Below, in pieces: positions 26,380-34,367 of a stretch of 64,000 nucleotides of DNA (position 1 is its first letter; every line of letters starts with the position of its first letter). Origin of the DNA: Gemmatimonadota bacterium. Lineage in GTDB: Bacteria > Gemmatimonadota > Gemmatimonadetes > Gemmatimonadales > GWC2-71-9. The notes beneath the pieces are model-generated. The model was not told where the DNA came from and did no database searches. It worked only from the letters and a program-made list of their open reading frames with translations. The position numbers and the translations under genes are program-made. The stretch lies in contig QHVB01000028.1 in assembly GCA_003222195.1 (NCBI GenBank), positions 1 to 64,000 of the forward strand, in the 5' to 3' direction.

Positions 26380-27842
26380 TGCTGCACATGCCACGTAACG
26401 ACACTCGGCAGCTCGCCGCGCATGTCCATGCGTACGCCACGCACGCGCTGGTTCATCGCCTGGACACCGCGCGCGTGGTACAGCCACACAACCGGCTGTC
26501 GCTCCGCGAATACGCGCTGCGCCAAAACCGGATCCGCCGGCACCGGAATGCCGGTGAGCTCGCCGAGCGGCTGAAGAAAGCCGAGGCCCGGATCTCCGGG
26601 AATCCCCATGACCGCGGCAGAGAAATCGTGACGGTAGCCGTACACGCGATCCAGAAAAGCCGAGAGCTCGAGCTGCCGGATGGTCACATGAAATCCCACT
26701 GCCGCGAGTCGAGCCTGGAGCATCTGCTCGAGCGGGGCCTCGCCGCTGCCGACCGATAGGAGCTCGAAGCCCGGTGGCGTGGCCAGTTGTGCGACGAGGC
26801 GTCGCGCCGAATCAGGATCGAGCGGGATGTGGGGCGGCGCGAGGTACCCGGGGAGACCGGGCGGGACCGGGCCCTCTGCGGGCGCAGCGAGGCCAAAGAG
26901 ATAGCCGTCCACGATCTCCCGGCGGTCGATGGCGAGCGCGGCGGCGAGCCTCGCGCGCGGATCGTCGAACGGCGGGCGGCGAGTGTTGAACACGAGCCCA
27001 TACGGGAAGATCAGCGGATACTCGCGAATCGCGAGCGCGGGATGCCGGCGCACAAAGGCGACGTGCTGGGGACTGATGCCCGCGAAATCGAGCTCCCCCG
27101 CGACGAGCGCCGCGAGCTTGACCATCGGCTCATCGACGACGACGACGATCAGCCTGTCGACTTGCGGCGGGCCGCCCATGGCAGCCGGAAAGTCGGTGTT
27201 GCTCGCAAACACCCACCTGCGATGCGGTTCGTGCGTGATGAATCGGAACGGACCGTTCCCGACCGGACGAAAATTCCAGGATGCCTGCCGCAGGCGCGCA
27301 TGCGGGACACTGTCCAGGAGATGCGCCGGTAGGAGTGCGAGGTCGGTGAATACGTCGGGCAAATCGTCGGGTGCGCGCGCGGCCGCTGCGCCGGAAAAGT
27401 GGAGCGCCACCGTCGAATCGTCGGGCGCGGCGATCGACGCGAGGGTTTGCAGGTCGGTGAGGCGCGGATACCCCGTTGCGGGATCGCGCGCCGCCTGCAG
27501 GGTCCAGACGACGTCGCGCGCCGTCGTCGGCTGGCCGTCATGCCAGCGCACGTCGGTCCGCAGCCGGAACGTCAGTGTCCGGCCGCCGTCGGACCAGCGC
27601 CAGCTCCGCGCCAGATAGGGCCGCGGGACGAGCAGCGAGTCGTAGCGCGCCAGGGTCGTCAGCAAGACGTAGCGTTGGACTTGCCGCGCGAGGGGATGGT
27701 TGGTGAGCAAGGGATTGATGCTCGCCAGATCGGCGCCGGACGCGAACAACACCGTCGCGCCGCGTCGCGTGGCCTCGTCCCCGCACGCGCTCGTCACGAG
27801 CAGCGCGGCGGCGAGCAGCACGGGAACGGGAATGCGCGACAC
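26376..27842 (-). CDS. ABC transporter substrate-binding lipoprotein, oligopeptide (SBP_bac_5) family
   Basis: 488 residues. Signal with lipobox LVTSAC (Cys20). The SBP_bac_5 hallmarks are present: LARSWRWSDGGRTLTFRLRTDVRWHDGQPTTARDVVWTL and VGNGPFRF. This family binds peptides, nickel or oligosaccharides outside the inner membrane. GTG 27842; the two cognate permease genes are divergent, 46 bp away. No OppD/OppF-type ATPase gene lies in the window. Confidence 0.88.
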   Translation of the reverse strand: MSRIPVPVLLAAALLVTSACGDEATRRGATVLFASGADLASINPLLTNHPLARQVQRYVLLTTLARYDSLLVPRPYLARSWRWSDGGRTLTFRLRTDVRWHDGQPTTARDVVWTLQAARDPATGYPRLTDLQTLASIAAPDDSTVALHFSGAAAARAPDDLPDVFTDLALLPAHLLDSVPHARLRQASWNFRPVGNGPFRFITHEPHRRWVFASNTDFPAAMGGPPQVDRLIVVVVDEPMVKLAALVAGELDFAGISPQHVAFVRRHPALAIREYPLIFPYGLVFNTRRPPFDDPRARLAAALAIDRREIVDGYLFGLAAPAEGPVPPGLPGYLAPPHIPLDPDSARRLVAQLATPPGFELLSVGSGEAPLEQMLQARLAAVGFHVTIRQLELSAFLDRVYGYRHDFSAAVMGIPGDPGLGFLQPLGELTGIPVPADPVLAQRVFAERQPVVWLYHARGVQAMNQRVRGVRMDMRGELPSVVTWHVQQ

Positions 27843-27888
27843 GCCCGCATTCTAGCGGGGCGCGAGAGGCGGCGCGAGATTCCCGCCG
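27843..27888. promoter_or_regulatory. 46-bp divergent intergenic region
   Basis: It separates the binding-protein gene (minus) from the permease genes (plus) of one transporter, so both promoters must lie here or inside the genes. I see no clear -35/-10 pair; GAGAGGCGG is about 17 nt from the permease ATG. Confidence 0.4.
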
Positions 27889-28866
27889 ATGCTCGCCAGG
27901 TTGGGGCACCGTCTGCTCGCCGGTCTCGCCGTCGTGCTCGGCGTCGTGACGCTCACCTTCCTGCTGTTGCACGCCGCACCGGGCGATCCTGTCGACATAA
28001 TGCTGGGCCCAACGGCAACGGCCGAGCAGCTTGCCGCACAACGCCGCGCCCTTGGGCTCGACCAGCCGCTGCCACGGCAGTTCGCGACCTGGGTGGGACG
28101 CTCTGCGCGGGGCGACTGGGGCACCAGCATCGCCACGGGCCGACCCGTGGCCGCCATGTTGGGAAACGCCTGGCCCGCCACAGCGCGCCTCGTCGTGCTC
28201 TCGCTGATCCTGAGCTACCTGATCGGCCTCGCGGTGGGCGCGCTGCAGGCGGCTCGCAGTGGCTCACGACTCGATACGCTGCTCTCGGTTGTATCCGTCA
28301 CGCTCTTTGGGATTCCCGGCTACTGGTTGGGGCTGATGTTGGTACTCGTTTTCACCTACTGGGCGCGGCTGCTTCCAGCATTCGGGATCGCGGGGCTCGA
28401 TTCCGACTACCTGCAGGGAACCAGTTTGCTGGTCGATCGCCTGCGCCATCTCGCCTTGCCGCTCGTGACGCTGACCCTCATTGGGATCGGTGGCGCCGCG
28501 AGGTTCGTGCGCGGCGCGATGCTCGAAACGCTGAGCCAGCCGTTCATCACGACCGCGTGGGCCAAGGGACTCACGGCGCGACGCGTCGTCGGCCGGCACG
28601 CGCTCCGGAACGCGCTGACGCCGGTCGTGATTCTGCTGGGACTGTCACTGCCGGCGCTCTTTTCGGGCGCCGTGTTCGTCGAGACGGTGTTCGCGTGGCC
28701 CGGCGTCGGCCGCGTCCTCGTGGAGGCAGTGAAGGCCCGCGACTATCCCGTCGTCATGGCCGCGACAGCCGTCAGCGCGGTGCTCGTTGTCGCGGGCAAC
28801 GTGCTCGCGGATGTGCTGGCCGCCTGGCTCGACCCGCGGGTTCGCAGCGGGGAGGCCGCGCAATGA
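27889..28866 (+). CDS. ABC transporter permease, DppB/OppB type
   Basis: 325 residues, six membrane helices. The EAA-type loop (WAKGLTARRVVGRHALRNALTPV) contacts the ATPase, and the opening LGVVTLTFLLLHAAPGDPVD with the periplasmic ALGLDQPLPRQF is the DppB pattern. It pairs with the next gene to make the channel for the divergently encoded binding protein. Its stop overlaps the next start in ATGA. Confidence 0.92.
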   Translation: MLARLGHRLLAGLAVVLGVVTLTFLLLHAAPGDPVDIMLGPTATAEQLAAQRRALGLDQPLPRQFATWVGRSARGDWGTSIATGRPVAAMLGNAWPATARLVVLSLILSYLIGLAVGALQAARSGSRLDTLLSVVSVTLFGIPGYWLGLMLVLVFTYWARLLPAFGIAGLDSDYLQGTSLLVDRLRHLALPLVTLTLIGIGGAARFVRGAMLETLSQPFITTAWAKGLTARRVVGRHALRNALTPVVILLGLSLPALFSGAVFVETVFAWPGVGRVLVEAVKARDYPVVMAATAVSAVLVVAGNVLADVLAAWLDPRVRSGEAAQ

Positions 28867-29711
28867 CCCGCCCCTGGCTCCTGCGGGATCGGCGCGGCGC
28901 ATTCGGGGTCCTCATCCTCATCGTCTTCGTCGCCTGCGCGATCGCGGCTCCGCTCGTCACGAACGGCGAGCCGACAGTACAGCGCGACATTGTGGCGACG
29001 CGGTTTGTCCCTCCGCTGTCTCGCGACGTCAACGGCGTCTTTCATCCAATCGGCACCGATCGTTTCGGCCGCGATGTCTGGACGCGTCTCGTGTATGGTG
29101 CGCGCGTGTCGATGGGTGTCGGCGTCCTTGCGGTGCTGGTCGCGGTGATCCTCGGCGTGGTGGTGGGTGCGCTCGCTGGTTACTGGCGCGGCCCGCTGTC
29201 CGTGGCACTGCTGGCCCTGACCGACTTCGCGTTAGCCCTGCCGCGCGTCGTGCTGTTGTTGCTGCTCGCGGCGCTCTGGCAACCGAGTACGCTGCTGGTC
29301 GTCGCGGTGCTCGGCCTCACCGGCTGGATGGGCATCGCGCGCCTCGTGCATGGCGAGGTGCGGTCGCTCGCGGCTCGGCCGTTTGTCGAAGGAGCGGTCG
29401 CCGTGGGCGCGCGCCGGCTGCGCATTCTCGCCCGCCACATCCTGCCCAACGCGCTCACGCCCGTGATCGTCGCCGCCGCTCTCGGCGTCGGCAACGCGAT
29501 CGTGCTCGAGGCGGGACTTTCTTACCTGGGCCTCGGAGTGCAGGCGCCCACACCGTCGTGGGGCAACATGATCACATCGGGCAGCGACACGCTCGTGAAT
29601 GCGCCGTGGGTGGCCATCGCGCCCGGCGTCGCGCTGGTCCTGGTTGTCGTGGCGTGCACCCTGCTGGGCGACGCGCTGCGGGATGTGCTGGATCCAAACG
29701 TGAGGGGCTAA
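28863..29711 (+). CDS. ABC transporter permease, DppC/OppC type
   Basis: 282 residues, six helices. The periplasmic HPIGTDRFGRDVWTRLVYGARVS and the EAA loop GAVAVGARRLRILARHILPNALTPVI are diagnostic of DppC. ATG 28863 overlaps the dppB-like stop. Its own TAA shares CTAA (29708-29711) with the convergent esterase gene. The ATPase subunits must be encoded elsewhere. Confidence 0.92.
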   Translation: MTRPWLLRDRRGAFGVLILIVFVACAIAAPLVTNGEPTVQRDIVATRFVPPLSRDVNGVFHPIGTDRFGRDVWTRLVYGARVSMGVGVLAVLVAVILGVVVGALAGYWRGPLSVALLALTDFALALPRVVLLLLLAALWQPSTLLVVAVLGLTGWMGIARLVHGEVRSLAARPFVEGAVAVGARRLRILARHILPNALTPVIVAAALGVGNAIVLEAGLSYLGLGVQAPTPSWGNMITSGSDTLVNAPWVAIAPGVALVLVVVACTLLGDALRDVLDPNVRG

Positions 29712-30346
29712 ATCAGACTGCGCAGCGTTGCCTCATCGATTTCATGCCCGCCATCGAACGGTATGCGCTCGTAGTCGACCTTGTGCTCCTTGAGACGCGA
29801 CTCCGTGCTCGCGACAATCTTCAGCGTGAAGAACTGATCCTTCGTTCCGTAGACGAGCGTCAGGCGCAGATCGCGCAGGCGTGCGCTCACGCGCGCGTCT
29901 CCGAGATCGAGATCGGGCGGCACTTCCCCGCCCCAGATCATCAGCCGATCGATGCGCGCTGCCCCGAACGCCGCCCACCGGCACACGGTCGCCGTGCCCT
30001 GCGAGAATCCCAGCGCGGTAACGCGTGCGTTGCCGGGCACGACCTGCGCGTGGAGCGCGTCCAGAAAGCGAACGTAGTCGTCGATCTCGTGGACCCGGTC
30101 CTCTCGCGTCATCCAGCTCGCCCCCACGCGCCGCTCGCTGGGATTCTCAGTCAGGTAAAAGCGTGACAAGCCCTCGGGCGCAACGATGCAGCGGCGCTCG
30201 GATTCGAGGGCGCGAAAGCGCTCGAGAAAGCGGGAGGCAAGCTGACCGTAGCCGTGACAGACAAACCACACGTCCGTCGCGCCCTGGGGTGACCCCAGGG
30301 TAAAGCAGCGCGCGGTCCGGGGTGTCGAGAAAAAATGCTCCTGCAT
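29708..30346 (-). CDS. Alpha/beta-hydrolase, carboxylesterase/phospholipase type
   Basis: 212 residues, no signal peptide. The oxyanion segment VCHGYGQLASRF, the nucleophile elbow GFSQGT (about residue 112), an acid in YGTKDQFF and the base in DGGHEID complete a catalytic triad of the small carboxylesterase family. Substrate unknown. ATG 30346 shares a base with the alpha-mannosidase stop (TGATG), so both are co-translated. Confidence 0.87.
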   Translation of the reverse strand: MQEHFFSTPRTARCFTLGSPQGATDVWFVCHGYGQLASRFLERFRALESERRCIVAPEGLSRFYLTENPSERRVGASWMTREDRVHEIDDYVRFLDALHAQVVPGNARVTALGFSQGTATVCRWAAFGAARIDRLMIWGGEVPPDLDLGDARVSARLRDLRLTLVYGTKDQFFTLKIVASTESRLKEHKVDYERIPFDGGHEIDEATLRSLI

Positions 30347-32991
30347 CACGTCACCAGAATCGAGACGATTTCATGCGGTTCGGCGACGAAGCGCACGATA
30401 TTGCCGCGCTGCTCGAGCACGAGGGCGACTGCTTCCCGTTCGTCCGCGCGCACGCGATGCGCCGTCTTGACACCATTCGCGAAGCGCCAGGCCCCGGCCG
30501 CCTTCCGACTGGTTGCGTTGTAGCACCGCAGCACCGTCGGCGACCCGATTTGCGCCGGCTTCAGAGCCGTGTAGACCAGACCGGAACCCTCGAGCGCGAT
30601 GCTGACGGGAGTGATGGTCAACGGCGCCGCGGCATCGCGCAGCCACAGACCGTGCAGGGGCAGGAACGCATCCTCCCAAAGCTGCGGCAGGACGTCACCG
30701 CGCTCGATGTCGCCGGCGCTCACCGGCACGATCGCCAGATCGATCCGGCTCGAGCCGATGGATTGCGCTGCGGGAATGGCGGTCGGCCAGCCGGCGTGAC
30801 CGGGTCGCGTCGGCAGGTCGCCACGCGACAGATCGCCGATCGCCCGCAGCAGCGTAACCAGGAGATCCCCCCGTGCCGTGCACTCGTATTCGAAGCACGC
30901 GGGAGCGAGGACGGCGAGTCCGCGCGGACCGTGCGCCGCGGCAACGAAGCGGTGCGCTGGCGCCGTGCGAACGGGGGTCTCGCGCGCGGGTTGGGCGCCG
31001 TCCGGGGAGGCATTCACGGCCGGACGTTCGACCGCGCCGAACGGCGCACCGGCCGTCGCCGGCACGCCGCCCAGTCCGGTCATGAGGCGAGCGCGCAGGC
31101 GGTGATAGCGGTTGCGATTGTCGACGTCGAGAGTGACACGAACGATCGGACTGTCCGCGAACAGCTGCACGACGAGGCGCGCGTCGACTCCGCGCACAAC
31201 CTCCCACCGCGCCTCCAGCGCGGCGACCAGTGGACCTCCCGCAAGCCGGCGCACGGCGATAGGGCCGCGGCTGGGCTTGATGCGATCGCGCACCGGCGGG
31301 CAGTAACTGTAGGCGTCGCCCGCATCGCCGCCATCCTCCAGGCGTAGCAGGTCTCCATAGCGCTCATTGCGCCGGCGGTCGTGCAACGTGAGGGCGCCAT
31401 TCCGCTCGAGCGAGACCGCAACGAACCGATTTTCCAGCGTGCGGCCGCGGACGCGCACTTCCTCGCTGCGCGAGCGGGGCACCGGCGGGCCAGACGTCAG
31501 CGCGGCGATACCGAGCCCTGGCACCGACGGCGCGCGAAACGCGATGCGGACCTGATCCACTTCATCCTGGTCCGGATAATGGCGCGTCGCCTCGCGGCGC
31601 TCCTGCGCGGGCCGCTGCGCGAGCACCTGGACGGGAATCGCTCGGCCCTCGCGATCGTAGAGGCTGAACGGGCGATAGCCCGTGCCCTCTCGCGCCCGAC
31701 GGCGACCTTCGCTCGGCGGGCCGACGAGCACGTTGCGACGAAAGACGGTGATGTCGGTGACGGTCACGCCGCCGCGCGCGCGCACCGCAGGATTCCACAG
31801 CACTAACCCCGGCGCAGTGCCGTCCGTCCGCTCGCGCTGCACGTCTGGATCGTGGCCGGCGAGATCCATCAGCGCGCCGCGTGTCAACTCCGCGGCGTAC
31901 GCCGCGACCTCCGTGAGGCGATGCTCGGCCGCCGCCGCGACTGAGTCGGCGGTACACCCCGCGATCGTGTCATGGAACTGCGTGCGAATGAGCGTTCGCC
32001 AGGCCGCCTCGAGGATCGGGCGCCGATCTCGACCGCCCGAGAGCCGGACCAGGGCCGCCAGCGGCTCCGCGATGCGTTCCAACCACAACTCGATCTGCCC
32101 GTGCCGGCGTTTGAGCGGCGCGCGCGTGCCGTGCACGCCTTGCAACGTCCATGTGTAACCGTACGACCAGCGCAGCTCACCCTCGATGGGTGTCGCCGGC
32201 GTGCTCTCGGCGGCCTGAAAGAACTCGTCGAGTCGAGAGATGCGGAACGCGCTTGCGGGCTCGAGGTCGGCGAGCAGGTCGCGGAGTCGGGCGAGGGCGG
32301 GATGGGGCGCGTGATGATCGGCGCCCACGAACAGCGGAATGTGTTTGCCGGCGGCGCGCTGGACGAGTGTCGCACGCACTTGGGTCCACAGATCCGGCAA
32401 CCGCGCCCCAGCGCCCGGTAGCGCGGCGCCGATCTCGTATCCCTCCGGCGGCAGGTGCCAGAGCAGAATCTCACGGCTGTCCCCGCCAGAGCCTCGCCAG
32501 CGAAAGAAGTCGCGCTCCTGTCCCGGCCGGCCCCCGAGGCCACGCCACAGGACGCCGTACTTCAGACCGAATTCCCGCGCCAGCGTGGGCAGCACGGCAG
32601 GATGGCCAAAGGCATCGGGGGAATACAGCACATCCAAACGCCCGCCGAGACGCTCCGCATCGGCGGCGCCCAGCAGGAGGTTGCGGATGAGTGACTCTCC
32701 GGAGGGAATCAGCTCGTCGGCCAGGACATACCAGGGCCCCACCTGGAATCGTCCCGTCTTCACGAGCGCCTTGACGTCGCCCTCACGCTCGGGGCGCGCG
32801 CGGAGATAGTCCTCGACGATCACCGTCTGGCCGTCGAGCAGAAACGTCCGGAAGCTCGCGTCTGTCTGAAGCCGGTCGATGAGCTCATCGAGCATCGGGA
32901 TCAGCCGGGCGTGAAAGGCGGCGCGCGGGAGGTACCACTCCCGGTCCCAATGCGCGTGCGGTATGAGATGAAAGATGAAGGTGGTCGTCAC
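30346..32991 (-). CDS. Glycoside hydrolase family 38 alpha-mannosidase
   Basis: 881 residues. N-terminal HAHWDREW (the zinc-binding HxHxD equivalent), the nucleophile Asp126 in YSPDAFGHPAV, FVGADHHAPHP and the three-helix bundle region RTQFHDTIAGCTADSV are the GH38 signature; beta-sandwich domains follow to the end. It removes alpha-mannosyl residues from oligosaccharides using a bound metal. GTG 32991 overlaps the preceding stop (GTGA) and no signal peptide is present, so it acts in the cytoplasm on imported glycans. Confidence 0.92.
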   Translation of the reverse strand: MTTTFIFHLIPHAHWDREWYLPRAAFHARLIPMLDELIDRLQTDASFRTFLLDGQTVIVEDYLRARPEREGDVKALVKTGRFQVGPWYVLADELIPSGESLIRNLLLGAADAERLGGRLDVLYSPDAFGHPAVLPTLAREFGLKYGVLWRGLGGRPGQERDFFRWRGSGGDSREILLWHLPPEGYEIGAALPGAGARLPDLWTQVRATLVQRAAGKHIPLFVGADHHAPHPALARLRDLLADLEPASAFRISRLDEFFQAAESTPATPIEGELRWSYGYTWTLQGVHGTRAPLKRRHGQIELWLERIAEPLAALVRLSGGRDRRPILEAAWRTLIRTQFHDTIAGCTADSVAAAAEHRLTEVAAYAAELTRGALMDLAGHDPDVQRERTDGTAPGLVLWNPAVRARGGVTVTDITVFRRNVLVGPPSEGRRRAREGTGYRPFSLYDREGRAIPVQVLAQRPAQERREATRHYPDQDEVDQVRIAFRAPSVPGLGIAALTSGPPVPRSRSEEVRVRGRTLENRFVAVSLERNGALTLHDRRRNERYGDLLRLEDGGDAGDAYSYCPPVRDRIKPSRGPIAVRRLAGGPLVAALEARWEVVRGVDARLVVQLFADSPIVRVTLDVDNRNRYHRLRARLMTGLGGVPATAGAPFGAVERPAVNASPDGAQPARETPVRTAPAHRFVAAAHGPRGLAVLAPACFEYECTARGDLLVTLLRAIGDLSRGDLPTRPGHAGWPTAIPAAQSIGSSRIDLAIVPVSAGDIERGDVLPQLWEDAFLPLHGLWLRDAAAPLTITPVSIALEGSGLVYTALKPAQIGSPTVLRCYNATSRKAAGAWRFANGVKTAHRVRADEREAVALVLEQRGNIVRFVAEPHEIVSILVT

Positions 32992-34319
32992 GGCATCAGC
33001 TGTGACAACTCCGCGAGACTGGAGAGGTGCACGTGGGCCACGCGGCGTTCGCGCGCGAGCAGTGCGCGCACATCGCCGCGCGCCTGCGCGTGATGCAGCT
33101 GGCCGAAGGTCCAGCCCATCTCCGGAATCTCGACGTCTTCGCGGATGTCGGTGGTGATCACCAGGAAGAGGCCGCTGTCGGGTCCGCCCTTGTGCAGCTG
33201 CCCCGTGGAGTGCAGGTAGCGGGGGCCGAAGCCGAGCGTCGTCGCGCACCCGAGCGTCCGGCCCCAGGCGGCGCGCAGGTTTTGAAGCTGGCCAAAGACA
33301 TCGGGTGTGGGCGGGACGTAGGCGAGAATGGCGAGATAGTCGCGTGGACGATACGCGTTTCGGAGTTGCACAGGCGTGAGGGTTGGGAGGGGCGCAGCAT
33401 GCTGCGCCCCTCCACCCGATTGGCCCGTCAGCTCGGCGCGCGCCAGCCGCTTCGCCTCCTCGACGTCGGGCTGATCGAACGCGTTGACGCCCAGGCGTTC
33501 ACACAGCGCCGCGGTGGCGTACTCCCAACGCTGGAACTCGACGCCGAGGTCGAGGGGATCGGCGGAGAACATCTCCGGACCGGCAGTTTGCGAATCCGGG
33601 AGCGCGGCGCCGACGGGGGGGCGATCCTGCACGATCGGAATCACGCCGCGACCGTCTTTGCCGGAGCTCTCGGCGATGAGCTGCTCGATCCACGAGGCGA
33701 GCGCGGCGATCGGGGGCGGAGGGCTCACGCGCAGTTTGTCACGGCCAGCCCGGGCGCGATCGGCGATCGCCGTGCCCATCGCTTGGGCCGCCGGAATATC
33801 CACGCGGCGCGTTCGCTCGAGCAGGGTGCGGCCGTCGAGTCCGCTCAACGCCGCCGGCACCATTCCGATCGCCGTGAGCGCAGAATAGCGGCCGCCCACG
33901 TCCGGTGGATGTGGGATGACCGCGCGGAACTTCTGCCGGCGCGCGATCTCGGCGAGCGGAGTGCCGGTCTCGGTGATGGCGATGAACTGGTCGGGCCGCG
34001 CCCGCGCGGCGAAATATCGACAGAACGCGAGCGTCTCGATCGTGTTGCCGGACTTGCTGGAGATGACGAAGAGCGTCCGCGCGAGGTCCGGACCCTGTCC
34101 CGCGGCGCGCACGGCCTCGGGATTGGTGCTGTCCAAGACCTGCAGGCTCCTGACCCCAAACGTCTCCGCGAGCACGTCGGCGACGAGACTCGAGCCGCCC
34201 ATGCCACAGACGAGGGTGCGGGAGAGCCCGTCGGCTCGGACGGCCGCCGCCAGCGCGGTGTGGTCATCCCACTGCGCCAGCGATTCCTCCGGTGCACGCA
34301 TCCAGCCGAGCAGATTCAT
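32988..34319 (-). CDS. pgi: Glucose-6-phosphate isomerase (SIS domains)
   Basis: 443 residues. VCGMGGSSLVADVL and VISSKSGNTIETLAFC are the first SIS-domain substrate loops, with LTAIGMVPAALSGLDG and the C-terminal PRYLHSTGQLHKGGPDSGLF of the transaldolase-PGI fusion type. It interconverts glucose-6-P and fructose-6-P and would feed mannose released next door into glycolysis. Residues about 302-311 (GGGAQHAAPLP) are encoded by the second copy of the palindromic repeat, inserted in frame at a domain-linker position. ATG 34319 has no clear ribosome site. Confidence 0.9.
   Translation of the reverse strand: MNLLGWMRAPEESLAQWDDHTALAAAVRADGLSRTLVCGMGGSSLVADVLAETFGVRSLQVLDSTNPEAVRAAGQGPDLARTLFVISSKSGNTIETLAFCRYFAARARPDQFIAITETGTPLAEIARRQKFRAVIPHPPDVGGRYSALTAIGMVPAALSGLDGRTLLERTRRVDIPAAQAMGTAIADRARAGRDKLRVSPPPPIAALASWIEQLIAESSGKDGRGVIPIVQDRPPVGAALPDSQTAGPEMFSADPLDLGVEFQRWEYATAALCERLGVNAFDQPDVEEAKRLARAELTGQSGGGAQHAAPLPTLTPVQLRNAYRPRDYLAILAYVPPTPDVFGQLQNLRAAWGRTLGCATTLGFGPRYLHSTGQLHKGGPDSGLFLVITTDIREDVEIPEMGWTFGQLHHAQARGDVRALLARERRVAHVHLSSLAELSQLMP
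33386..33413. repeat. 28-bp palindromic repeat, copy 2, inside pgi
   Basis: The same palindrome as at 13721 with outer pair GG/CC instead of GT/AC; perfect over 28 bp. It lies wholly inside the isomerase reading frame, which stays open through it (encoding GGAQHAAPLP on the minus strand). Confidence 0.88.
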
Positions 34320-34367
34320 TGGCGGCCAAACATAATGCGCATAAGTTAGGCTCGGAGAGTCCTCCCG

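Noticed and set aside
27399-28862. Long plus-strand frame that runs in phase into the DppC-type permease
   Set aside because: It covers the binding-protein gene (antisense) and the first permease out of frame; the real permease starts at ATG 28863 with an ATGA overlap.
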